From Clavelina lepadiformis (taxonomy: Eukaryota > Chordata > Ascidiacea > Aplousobranchia > Clavelinidae): a DNA stretch of 64,000 bases. The notes under the pieces were generated by a model that worked only from the letters and a program-made list of their open reading frames with translations, made no database searches and had not been told where the DNA came from. This document shows, piece by piece, positions 12,101 to 22,871 of the stretch; within the stretch, counting starts at the first letter, position 1, and each line of letters opens with the position of its first letter. The stretch lies in contig NC_135244.1 of the NCBI RefSeq assembly GCF_947623445.1, positions 13,764,860-13,828,859 of the forward strand, written 5' to 3'. A program made the translations under genes and the position numbers.

Positions 12101-12403
12101 CAGGGGTGGGCAACATACGGCCCGCGACGGGATTTTGAGCGGCCCGCAGACAGTTTCCGGTCTTACATGATAATGTGGCCTGCGGCCACATTCTGCCGCA
12201 ATCCCTGTATTGCGTCACTGAATAAGTCCATGTTTGCCAACCTGAGAAAGATGGCCATAAATCTACTTGTTCTGTTCGGGTCTACATACATTTATGAGCA
12301 AACATTTTCGACCATGAACATTAATAAGACAAAGCTGCGTTCCAATCTATTCAGGAATCCGGCCCGCCAAGTACTTCATTTTCTCATATCAGGCCCGCCC
12401 CTG
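12101..12403 (+). mobile_element. Small hAT element with transposase C-terminal remnant
   Basis: 303 bp, beginning CAGGGGTGGGC and ending GCCCGCCCCTG, flanked by a perfect 8-bp target duplication AACTAGGG at 12093-12100 and 12404-12411. An open frame across it reads LFGSTYIYEQTFSTMNI followed by a K-LRSNL segment. That matches the C-terminal dimerisation region of hAT transposases (ZBED/SCAND3-type). It is therefore an internally deleted, non-autonomous hAT that kept only the last part of its transposase gene. Confidence 0.88.
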
Positions 12404-13135
12404 AACTAGGGTCTACTAGATCCATACTAACTCAAATCTGAGTCAAGCTGGATACAGGCCCGTAAGTCAAGCAAAGTTATTTTTGGGGCAAAAAAAAAAC
12501 AGAATGGGCTACTTCGGTTGTTGCGGTGACATCATATCGAACATTATAATGCTTAGTTTTATTCAAATGGAAAAGTAATTGAAGTAGGCCTACTGTATAT
12601 GCTTATCGTTGAAATTCACGTTTTCTGAAAATATTGTGCCTCACTTCGAACTAAGACATGTGTGATTAACGTGAAAGTCATCAAAGCCAGGAATTTTATT
12701 TCAGAAATGTTGCTAGAAACGCGTCTCAGAGTAATTTTTGATTTTACGGCAACTTTTTTTGCTGAAACGTCGCTTTTTAGGATAAAACTTTGTAAGTTAT
12801 TACACTCGACTATATAATGTAAAGTTTTTTACTGAAGCATATAAATACGGAAAAGGGTTATGCGGCCAGCACTTCGTCTTTCTCTCCTCTACGTCTGACA
12901 GAAAGAATTTGAATACACCCGGGCTAGTTCAAATAACATACAAAGAGTGGAGACATAGCGCACAGTAATGGTGGCAGGAATTACATCATTGCCATGCATT
13001 AAATAAGAACTGTGGTTTTTCTCCGCCAAGGAGTTGATATAACACGGCAACATACATCGATTGCTATTAATGTGATATCAGTTGCACCAAAACTATTGCA
13101 CTTCATGTTCAAGCAAGGCTGTAAACTCGGCGTCT

Positions 13136-16100
13136 TTATGTTAAGGACTTATCGCGGGTAATCACAGATTCATCAAATTTTATCATTAAAGTTGTTCCTT
13201 TGTGCCAGTGTGAAGAAACCTAAAGCAAAGCACAAAACGTAAAATTAACATCACGTATTCTGCATTTTTCTGATAACATATTTCACTGCTTCATTACAAC
13301 ACTGACATGACTTCATAATGGAGCAAATAATAAATAATGTGGATTTTGTACATACTCACTTAACATAGTGCAATGCCTAAGTTTAAGAAGTAAATTTTTA
13401 TACATGATTAGTACTGTCAAAAACTCCAAGAACATACTTTGGCTGGAAAGTTTGACGAATTAAGGACAGCTTCCACAATACCAGCTGCAAATGCTGCACA
13501 GTTTAATGACCCCTGTAAAATTGTTTATATTAGTATTTTCAATAAAACTTGCAAAATGCACCAAATTAACAGTAAAATAATATTGGCTATAAAATTAAAT
13601 ATCATAAATAACTATGACAGAGGGAAATCTTTTCGATCAGTGCTTATTTGCAGTGACTAAAGAAACATATAGTTATAACATATAGTTATACAGTGTAACG
13701 CAAAAAATTTTTATTTCAGGAAAAATACTTGTGCTTGTGCACCATAACAAAATTATAGTTGGTATAGCAACATAATGTTTTAACTTGGGCCGAGGAAAGC
13801 GTTTCTTCGCAGGGCTATCCAGTCAAAACATTGTTCGGATCGTAGCTAAGAAAAGCTCCAATTATGGAAATGTTAAAAGTACACCAGTATAGTAATTGTT
13901 TAAGTACAACGCTTGCCAAGGCATTGCATCTTTGTTTACTTTTAAAACCTGGACTGGAATAGCCAAAATATGTCCACAACCTATCACCGATTTAGTGAAG
14001 AAATACTAAACTTCAATACAATTCACAAGAAGGATACGTGCGATGAAAAATGTCAAAAACCACTGCTTTAAAGGGACTTCAAGGTAGGAAAGTATGCCAT
14101 AAACTGGTCAAACAATAACAAAGTGAACCATACTGGTGTATTGGTACATCCACAAACAAAGGCTTCTATTAAATGTTTGGATAAAAATATTTGTATGGGT
14201 TGCTTTGACATGTTTATTGCGACTGTAATCTGCTATCATAATATTCAGAAAGATGCTAAAAGCAATACATGGATTAGATTCTTCATATCAAGCGCAATAA
14301 CTGCTTTCTACAAATAAAATAATTTTGAAGCATGTTTACCAGAGGATAAGTCTGTTCATTTGTCATTGGCAGAAACAAAGTTTCGTTCAAAGTAACTTAA
14401 CCTGCTTTGAGTATCACATAATCTGTTCTACAGTAATTAAATTTATGATAAAGTTTCTAGTAACTTTGTTTGTTACATGCACGAAATTAATTAGAAGTTT
14501 ATATGGATCTTCCTCGTCATGTCCTTTCTTGACCATTCAGCATCAGTAATTTATTGCAACACATAATAGTTGCAAATAATAATTAATTGGTAATTACATA
14601 CGCACTTGTCTTATAGGCTATTACTGCAACATTCCAAATTAAATTTGAAAATTATTCAGCAAGGAATCGAACCTAAAAGATTTTCCATAGATTAGTTCAC
14701 ATGCGTCACAAACCTTGTCTTTTGGAACACAAATAAATGTGCTAATAATAGGTTCTTTTTCAATAATGTAGTAAATCTTTTCATCATCGCTGGCTTGTTC
14801 CAGTTTATCTGCTTCTTTCCCGAACAATGCTTTCCAAAGATTTACCTGTTTTAGGATTTATAAGGGTTTGAGTATTTATGAAAGTGTTACCTAAAAATTC
14901 CCAAAAAATAAAAGTGAACGTAATGTATTTCAAAAAATGTAAAAATTTTATAAATTATAATTATATAATAGGTATCTTAGTCATAGGTAGGCAGTTGGTA
15001 CCGGTACTGAAGAAGTACTGCAGTACAGTAATTCGGTACTATAGTAACGTGGTACTACCCACCTATGACCTTAGTGTAGCTGTCCGCATTGCAAATTGTT
15101 ATATTAATAGCCAAAAATGACAGTACAAATGTACTTGAACTTGATCAGAGTTTTGGTTTTTTACTTGATAAACTTTCCCAATACAGTCAAACCTCGTAAA
15201 TTCAAACCACTTTGTTTTGTCAAAAAATGTCGGTTTAGCGAGGTATCCAGATAATTGAAAGAATATTAGTGACATTCTTAGAGAGTGTAACGATGAGCAG
15301 AATTAAGTAGAACTTGACTCAGCTGACACCCAGAAAGGAACAGATAAAATTGCTGACTTGGATTGCAATTGTGTTCTGTCTCAATTGCATTGATTGAAGC
15401 ATTCATAGTTTTTGCTTGTTTGTTTACTGTATTCCGTCAGATAGCATGCATTTAAGACTACGCTAGATTAAGATGCGAAAAGAGAACTGTATTGAAGATC
15501 TAATTGAGTCCAAAATAAATGATTTAAGTCTTAAAGGAAAATTAGCCAACGACTGCACCTGAAACAAATATTGAAGTAAGACAATTATGAAACTTTAATT
15601 TATAAATATGTGACACTTATTGTAATACAAATTACAAATTAGCAGATGTGCTTCTTTATTGATTTGGCATAACTGCTTCCAAATTCTTATGCCAACGTCG
15701 GACAGCGACGTTTCTGGATTAAAGGGATGAAATGCATATGAAGAAATCTGTGCTAAGCAGTTTCATCTCAGATAACAGGAACAGGGATTACGTTTTTATG
15801 GGTTCGAACAAATGAAGCTTGATTGACTGTAATGCCTTCAGTCAAGCAGGTTTTAGTTTTTAACTGATGTGGGTTTGTAGTAAGTTTTTTTCAATAGCAT
15901 GATTTGTGTAAAATGTTGGCTCTAGAAACAACTTTTTAATTGAGCAAATACTGCATACCAACATAATTATGTGTACACAACTATAAAGTATTTGTGCAAA
16001 TCATAAGCAGCAAAATTATTATAATATCTTTATATATGTAATAGATTGATGCGATTCTATATCCGCTCACACAGAGCGTGCACACACGACGGCTAGTACA

Positions 16101-19100
16101 ATCGAATGACCTCGTCTGGTAATGCGAATGACATCGGTACAACACAAACTTAAAGGGAATAGTAATTAAATGGAAACAATAGCAATTAAAGGAAATTAAA
16201 GTTTAGTATACTGTTTCCCCATTAGGTGGTGTGCCAGTTAGGAAAGAAGGAAATCACATAAAATGAAATGAATGAACTAACAGTTTCATTGGTCAACAAT
16301 TTCATGAATATAAAAACAATTTCATTTGAACATTATCACATCTCCCCTCACACAAGGAACAGAAAAGCCTTATGCAAGCTGCCGTCACACTACTGGGAGT
16401 AATTGCAACACAACTAAAACTATATTTCTTCAATGAGTCGATGAGAATGTTTTGGAGTTCGCCGAGACCGTCGAGGCAACACCACGTTAGTAGGCGGCGA
16501 TCCACCCACAAAATTGTTTGAAGTGAAGGGAACTATGGTATTCAGTTCACTACTGACCACTGGTGGTGATGCTTTCTCTGTTGTAGGAGCTTCCTTGCAG
16601 GTAACCATGACATTCCTACTTTTATGCAGGTGGGACCTGTTTCGACGAAGTATTGCCCCGTTGTCCAACTGAACGAGGTAAGACCTTAAACCGACCTTTC
16701 GCAATATTTTTCCTTTTTCTCCCCAGAGCTTGTACTTATGGTCATATGTGTATAAGACATCATTTACGTGCAGCTCACAAAGACTTTTTACTCCTTTGTC
16801 ATAATAGTGTTTTTGTTCCAGCTTTTCTGTACGAACTGGCTGTTCATCACCTGGTTCAGGATTGTACAACGTGTTACAGAGAGAGATTGTTTCTAATACG
16901 ACGGCCCATCAAGAGTTGTGCTGGAGAGTAACCGCATTTCAATGGTGTACTCCTATACACCAGCAGCGCTAGATTGAAGTCTTGTCCTGAGGCATGGCTT
17001 TTTCTCAGTAGGTCTTTTACTGTGTGTACAATTTTCTCAGCCAGGCCATTTGACTTAGGATAGTGAGGGCTTGATGTTTTGTAATGGAAACGCCAGGTTT
17101 CTGCAAACACTTTGAATTCGTTGGAGTTAAAAGGGGGACCGTTATCGCTGAAGACGACTTGTTGTATTCCGTGGCGGGAGAAGATTTGTTTTAAACTCAT
17201 TATAACTTGTTTTGAACAAGTTGACGGTAATGCACATACTTCCGGGTAATTTGAATAATAGTCACCAACAACCAGGTACGTAGTGTTACACCATTGAAAG
17301 AGGTCGATTCCAACCCTTTAAAACGGTAGCATTGTTGGTTCATGTGGTAAAAGAGGCTCCTTCTGGTGCTGGTTTCTGTATACTACGCAAGTTGCGCAGC
17401 CGGAGACCTTGTTGACTATGTCCTTGTTGATCCTTGGCCAAAACACCGCTTCTCTTGCTCGCCTCTTGCATTTCTCCTCACCCAGGTGTCCTTCATGTAT
17501 TATATCAAGAATGGATTTCCTTAGTATTTTTGGCATTACAAGACGGTCACCCTGCAGAATGATGCCATCCTTTACTGCAAGCTCATCTCAGTAATTCCAA
17601 TACTCTGAAATTAATGTTTTACAGCTTGCCTTGCAAGATGGCCAACCTTGCTGTACGTATTGGATCAGGGTTGTCAGCTGTTCATCTTTGGCTGTTTCTT
17701 CTCTCAGTTGAATTCGGAATTTGTCGGTTACTGGTAGAGTTCTTATTACCATATCTTCATGAGCTTCAACCAACGAGACTGTGGAAGATGTCTGTAGCTT
17801 GGTGGCACTTCTTGATAGCGCGTCAGCTGTGTGCATGAACTTTCCAGGTTTAAAGACTAGTGTTATGTCATAAATTTGCAACCTAATCATTAGTCGTCGC
17901 ACTCTTAAGGGGCAGTTGTTCAGTTGCTTTTTGAACAAGTGCATTAATGGCTTATGGTCACTTTCAACTTCAATGGACTGTCCATAGATATACTGATGAA
18001 AGCGCTCACAGGCATATACAGTTGCTAAGAGTTCTTTTTCAATTTGTGCGTATCTTGTTTCTGCAGGTACCATTGCTCTTGCAGCATACGCGACTGGATG
18101 CCAATCCGAATCATGCCACTGCAGGAGTACTGCTCCGATGCCCTCCTTGGACGCATCTGCAGATATTTTGATTGGTACCTTGGGATCAAAGAACTTCAAG
18201 ACAGGTGCTTCCGAGACTAATCGTTTGAGCTCATTCCATGCACTTTTATGTGTGGAGTCCCAGTTCCAATCACTTTTGGAGTGGGTCAATGCGCGCAAAG
18301 ATGCAGTTTTGATTGAGAGTGAGGGTAAGAATCTTCCGAGATAATTTATCATACCCAAGAATCGTTGTACATCCTTTTTGTTAGAAGGCCTTTGCATGTT
18401 GTTGACAGCATCAACCTTTAGTGGATCAGGTTTCAGGCCTTCCTTACTTAACACATCACCCATAAAAGTCAATTGCTGAACTCCTAGTATGCATTTGTCT
18501 TTTTTTAGTCTAAGATTGGCATCACGTGTTGCTTGCAGTACGTTTCGAAGTCGCTTGTCATTTTCTTCTTTGGTAGCACCCCATACAATAATGTCGTCCA
18601 TTGAAGTGTCGACACCAGGCAGATGTGCATATATTAGGTGGACGGCTTTGTGAAACACTTCAGGAGCTGAAGAAATGCCAAATGGCAGTCTTAAAAAGCG
18701 ATATCGCCCAAACGTTAAACGTACACAGCTTCGAACTACTTTCATCTAGCTTCATTTTCCAAAATCCTGACAAAGCATCTAACTTAGAGAAGTATTTTGC
18801 ATTGGCAAACTAGGACGTCAATTCCTCTCTTGTTGGCAGGTTGAAATGTTCTCTCAATATTGCCCTGTTTAAATTGCGCGGATCAAGACACAGGCGTAAG
18901 TTGCCATTCTTTTTATTTACCACTACTAACGAGTTAACCCAAGAAGTAGGTTCGTTTACTTTTGCAATTACATTGAGCTCTTTGAGACGTATTAACTCGT
19001 TTCTTAGTTTTTCTCTCATGGCAAATGAAACTTTTCTTGAGGGGTGGACTACCGGAACAGCTTCTGCGTCGACTCTTATGACATGCTCACCTGGAAGACA

Positions 19101-22100
19101 ACCAAGACAATTAAAAAGATCTTTGAATTCGTGCAGGAGAGTGGAATAGGGACTTGTCTTGTGGACGGAGGACACCCGCTGTATCAGGCCAAGAAGCTTA
19201 GAAGATTTCAATCCTATAATCGATTGTGAGTCTTTGCAGTTAACAATAACAAACTCTACGTGTTCTGACTTGGGACCAACATTCATTTGTACCGTACACG
19301 TACCCAGGACAGGAATTTTGTGGTTTCCATAGCCCGTAAGTGCAATAGAGGTTTTCTTAACTTTAGGTGTATAACGTAATTTTTATAACGTAATGCATAA
19401 CGTAATGCATAACGTAATTTTTTATAGTCGGAAACGGTTATTAAGTTCACCTCTGCACCCGTATCTATCTTTAGACAAAGAGGGGTCTCGTTAGCTATTA
19501 CATTAATACACCAACTATTTTCACTCACTGAGTCGATATGCAGTGGAATATCTTCTTGTATATCGTCTACTCGGACCTCGCGGACAGTTCTTGGTCTGCG
19601 GTTAGTTACAATTTGACTCGTTCGAGACGATTTGCAGAACCTTGCAAAGTGGTTTCGCCCTCCGCAGTGGTAGCATGATTTTCCGAAAGCCAGACATCGT
19701 CCAAGTTGATTATTTCTGCCACACTTTGCACAGTTGGAGTTGCGTCGACGCTGACCATTTGCGCTCTTTGACGCCACCATGTCGATGGACATCGACGTTG
19801 TTGAGTTCTCGCCGATAGCAGAAGCCTGTGACTTGCTTAGTTCCTTTGCTCGGCAGATTGACATGGCCTTGTCAAGGGTCAATGTATTTTCTCGTAACAG
19901 AGCTTCTTGAAGATTGTGGTCGAAAATACCGCATATTACTCGGTCACGAATAAGAGATTCGACGAGGTCTGCAAATTCACAGTTTTTTGCAATGACTTTT
20001 AACTGAGTTAAATACTCGTCAATGCTTTGGTCTTCTTTCTGAGTGCAAGTGTGAAACTTGTAGCGTTCAAATGTTATGTTCTTTTTCGGACAGCAGTAAG
20101 CTTCGAATTTCGCTACAACGTTGTCAAACTTAAGCTCATGTCCGGTTTCAAACTTGAAAGAGTTATAGACTTGGAGAACTTCTTCCCCCATGACACAAAG
20201 CAGCAGAGAGGACTTGGCTTTGTCCGCTTTTGAGTCGTGTCCTATAGCTGTCATGTAAAGCTTGAAGCTTTGGATGAATCGAATCCAGTTCTCATGGACG
20301 TTTCCACTCCATCTCATTGGCGCTCGCGTAGGTATACTTTTCTCCATGAAGAAGAAGGTTTATTCTGACACCATGTAATAGATTGATGCGATTCTATATC
20401 TGCTCACACAGAGCGTGCACACACGACGGCTAGTACAATCGAATGACCTCGTCTGGTAACGCGAATGACATCGGTACAACACAAACTTAAAGGGAATAGT
20501 AATTAAATGGAAACAATAGCAATTATCGGAAATTAAAGTTAAGTATACTGTTTCCCCATTAGGTGATGTGCCAGTTAGGAAAGAAGGAAATCACATAAAA
20601 TGAAATGAATGAACTAACAGTTAAATCATTGGTCAACAATTTCATGAATATAAAAACAATTTCATTTGAACATTATCACAATATAGTACAATCTGCTTAA
20701 TATGACCACCTGCTTTACTTGACCATTTTGGTACAGACCCGTTTTTTGCCATATAATATTTTCAATTTACTATGACCAGTCTTCTGATATTATGATCATT
20801 TTTTGATGTTATGGTAAGTATTCAGTACTATTTTAAAAAAGCAGTTCGGTACTTTGTGGGTACCGGTACTTTTTGTGTAAAAGATGCTGCTGTGCAATGT
20901 TTGCTGCTATTATGCCCCCGGAAAAGTTACTCCAGGTCAAAACATATGTGACATTACTCACTTGCAATTTTACTTGATATTTCTAGATGAAAAAAGATCA
21001 ACAGATGCTAAAATTGGTATTAAGACTTAATTAGCATGTATTTTTGAAAACATAATTGTTAAACCTTTTGAAATTATCAGGTGAAAAGTACCGAGTACCG
21101 GGACCGACTGAAATTTCTTGAAAAAAGTAATTCGGTACAGAGATTCGGTACTTTTTTCAAAAGTAACAATGGTACCGGTATTGGTATTGTTCACTTATGG
21201 CAGTATGGTTGGTGTTGTTTTTTAGCCTGGGAATTATCTTGCCAGTTGGCGTGCTTGAATGTCCTAGGTTGTGTGCAGATTTAGGCTAAAAATTGTCATT
21301 AAAGTAGCAAAAATTGTTTGTTTAGGGCAAAAATCTTGGTGTTGGTTTTGCACCTATGTTAAGAAAGTTTGAATCATGTTTTTTGTTGGCATTTTATGGA
21401 ATGTTATTCCAAAGTATACTAAAGTGTCATGCAAAATTTCGGAGAACCCCATGAAGGATTTTTCGAGTAATCAGTTGTTTAGCAAATTCATCGTATAATA
21501 AAACAAACAAAACTCTTATGTTATTTTTTGGTGTTGGATGGCGCCTTAACATGCATACACATGTATCAGACTTTCCAGTTTTCAATGCAGATAAGTCTCT
21601 TATTTAGGTTACAATATGCAGTTAGGCGTAGACTATGCTATAAATTTCATGAGTGGCTTACAAGTTACTGTACATACCTTCACAAAAAGAAGAATATTTA
21701 ATACTTTGATTTCTCTTTTACCACCTTTCTCTCTCACAAACAATAGATCCACCAGCCTTGATCCAACACTGTAGCCAAAGTCAGATAACTTGGTCTAAAC
21801 ACAAAAGGGTTCTTACTTATATATATAAACAAACTATCTTATCTTAAATGACCACACTGGTCTGCTGAAAACTAAAATGCTGCCAGTAAAAGTTTCAAGC
21901 CATGGCTCAGTATTATACTGTAAATGGCAAAAGTTTAAACAGTCTATTATATTGCATAAATAATTAAATTTAGGAAAGTTAGATTAATAGGAAGCTAGAA
22001 ATGAATTGGGGCAAGATTTTCAAGGTAAAAAAAATCTTCATACTTCAACAAATGAAATGCTATGTGTAACACAAAGTTTAAGAACAAATTGCAAATAAAT

Positions 22101-22871
22101 TATCATTCAGATAGAACTATCTGTATTACATTAATATTGTCCATAAAATCCTTTGTGCACAGACTTTTGAAAAGTATACATGAATTTTTTTCTGGTTTAG
22201 TAACATATTTTTTGGTTTAAAACTGATCAAGTTCTCTAATTTGCCAATGACTACAGCTTGATTTTACAGAACAACTTCATATAAAATTACAAGCAGTTTT
22301 TGTATGTTTTAATTTAATTTTTAACATATACGTAATGTTTAAAATCACCTTTCAATGAACAGACTAACTTAAAAAAGTGTGATATTTCATAACATTTAAT
22401 TATGTAGGTCACAAAAGTTCAAATATTTAGCTCACTTTACACCTTTGAAATATATATAGTCTATTTCCAACATAAGCATACAAACAAACTTAGAAATGCC
22501 GAGACCAGTTTAATTCAAACGTGCAAATGTGAAATACACTTAAAATATGTTGTGAATGTGCTAGGCTAATAAATTTGCTTGAAATGTTTTGGATTTTACA
22601 TTAGGTATTTAAAATCTGTAAATGATATACAGACATATACCGAACGCAAATACTGTATTAGTTTTAAGCAATTCGAGGAAACTATGAAAGCTACCACAAT
22701 TGGTTCATAAACAAAGCATACCTGCAATTCCGCAACTGATTTCACTCTGTTCTGTGAATATTGTATCATCTCACTGAATAAAAGTGAAAATGCACTCAAG
22801 GAAACCTCTTGCTTCCCACGGCTTAAGGGTTTATCTAAGATGGTAATTCTTGATCTTTTACTGATCTCCAT
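13136..22871 (-). CDS. TRAPPC5: TRAPPC5 (Trs31/Bet3-family TRAPP subunit), complete, 5 exons, 185 aa
   Basis: Core subunit of the TRAPP tethering and Rab-exchange complexes in ER-Golgi traffic. Exons: 22722-22871, 21678-21794, 14714-14845, 13438-13512, 13136-13219. These give 50, 39, 44, 25 and 28 codons (the last includes the stop), all in phase 0. Human TRAPPC5 is 188 residues. Recognisable blocks are EVSLSAFSLLFSEMIQYSQ, REIKVLNILLFVK, LWKALFGKEADKLEQ, LNCAAFAAGIVEAVL and HWHKGTTLMIKFDESVI. The start is the only in-frame ATG ahead of the conserved block. Intron 2 (14846-21677, 6.8 kb) is greatly expanded and holds a Ty3/gypsy element plus other repeats. If spliced as drawn, the insertion does not change the protein. 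Confidence 0.95.
14982..15067. mobile_element. 86-bp miniature element of the GGTACC-rich family
   Basis: Begins CATAGGTAGGCAG and ends CTACCCACCTATG, which are near-perfect inverted termini. It is flanked by ATCTTAGT (14974-14981) and ACCTTAGT (15068-15075), an 8-bp duplication with one mismatch. The interior consists of GGTACCGGTACT-like and CAGTAC-like words. The 8-bp duplication fits hAT-like transposition. Confidence 0.75.
15184..15252. mobile_element. pogo/Tigger-like terminal fragment
   Basis: Starts CAGTCAAACCTCGTAAATTC after a TA and continues with an internal GGTTTAGCGAGGTA word, as in pogo-type Tc1/mariner termini. No matching second end was found nearby, so this is a fragment. 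Confidence 0.5.
16037..16340 (-). repeat. Gypsy 3' LTR (304 bp)
   Basis: Bounded by TG...CA (TGTAATAG to TTATCACA on the + strand). Compared by eye with the partner at 20374-20680 it differs by about six or seven substitutions and one 3-bp indel, roughly 2%. Confidence 0.93.
16420..18812 (-). pseudogene. Gypsy pol, downstream part: RT palm, RNase H, integrase (disrupted)
   Basis: Reading minus, the frame after the stop at 18810-18812 carries the rest of the RT palm, with the catalytic box SMDDIIVWG in place of the usual F/Y-x-DD. The RNase H section starts near DPKVPIKISADASKEG and includes TRYAQIEKELLA and ESDHKPL, then DALSR at its end. Next comes an integrase with an HHCC zinc module (HEGH...CATC) and a D,D,E core (VGIDLF, FSDNGPPFNS). 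Its C-terminal tail contains a WGEKGKILRKVG-like GPY/F segment. A frameshift lies near 18715, in-frame stops at 17588-17590 and 17318-17320, and a further stop at 16874-16876 with a change of frame before the tail. The element cannot make an intact polyprotein as it stands. Confidence 0.88.
18810..19286 (-). pseudogene. Gypsy pol, upstream part: protease tail and RT fingers (disrupted)
   Basis: An open frame of 158 codons with linker sequence followed by RT fingers: VHPSRKVSFAMREKLRNEL and NSLVVVNKKNGNLRLCLDP. It ends at a TAG (18810-18812) in the middle of the RT domain. Its frame continues upstream without an ATG through PVLGTCTVQ, showing that protease and RT were once one frame. Confidence 0.85.
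19283..20347 (-). pseudogene. Gypsy gag and start of protease (354 codons, frame broken in protease)
   Basis: Begins MEKSIPTRAPMRWSGN. It has a gypsy Gag core (ENWIRFIQSFKLYM, DQSIDEYLTQLKVIAKNCEF) and a CCHC knuckle CYHCGGRNHFARFC. An earlier CAKC...C cluster looks like a degenerate second knuckle. The aspartic protease motif LKIDTGAEVNLI follows. Soon after it the protein runs through LRYALRYALRY, produced by a short tandem duplication, and then leaves the correct frame. The true protease continuation is in the frame of the next downstream segment. Confidence 0.9.
19368..19430 (-). repeat. Tandem duplication inside the gypsy protease
   Basis: The + strand contains three successive ATAACGTAAT words, two of them followed by GCATAACGTAAT. 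On the coding strand this gives repeated LRYA residues just after the DTGA active-site block, and it coincides with the point where the gag-protease frame and the pol frame part company. Confidence 0.8.
20374..20680 (-). repeat. Gypsy 5' LTR (307 bp)
   Basis: Upstream LTR with respect to minus-strand transcription, bounded by TG...CA. It carries a 3-bp length difference from the other LTR near 20620 (TTAAATC against TTTC). Confidence 0.93.
20685..20806. mobile_element. Possible Tigger-like terminal fragment
   Basis: Directly right of the gypsy target duplication. It contains repeated TATGACCA-type words (GCTTAATATGACCACCTG, TTTACTATGACCAG) typical of Tigger/pogo subterminal sequence. Weak, single-ended. 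Confidence 0.35.
20808..21199. mobile_element. Degraded GGTACC-family element, opposite orientation to 23911-24419
   Basis: Reverse-complement blocks shared with 23911-24419 include GTACCGAGTACCGGGACCGA, CAACAGATGCTAAAATTGGT and GTAAAAGATGCTGCTG. The right end CACTTATG resembles the family terminus CACCTATG with mutations. No target duplication remains visible. Confidence 0.75.

Larger units (their letters stand above)
10612..13135. other. Intergenic interval between CALR start and TRAPPC5 stop
   Basis: About 2.5 kb with no supportable gene. It contains the CALR promoter side, the second copy of a dispersed repeat (11742-12040) and a complete small hAT element (12101-12403). The rest is unremarkable AT-rich sequence. 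Confidence 0.6.
16037..20680 (-). mobile_element. Ty3/gypsy LTR retrotransposon, full length, inactivated
   Basis: 4644 bp between two LTRs in direct orientation, with a 5-bp target duplication ATATA at 16032-16036 and 20681-20685. It is transcribed on the minus strand. Next to the upstream LTR, reading minus, a TGG-initiated primer-binding site begins at 20373. Next to the downstream LTR, a purine tract GTGAGGGGAGA lies at about 16341-16351. Coding order is Gag with a zinc knuckle, protease, reverse transcriptase, RNase H, then integrase, which is gypsy order. Stops and frameshifts interrupt the coding region. It lies within intron 2 of TRAPPC5, in the same orientation as the host gene. Confidence 0.95.
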
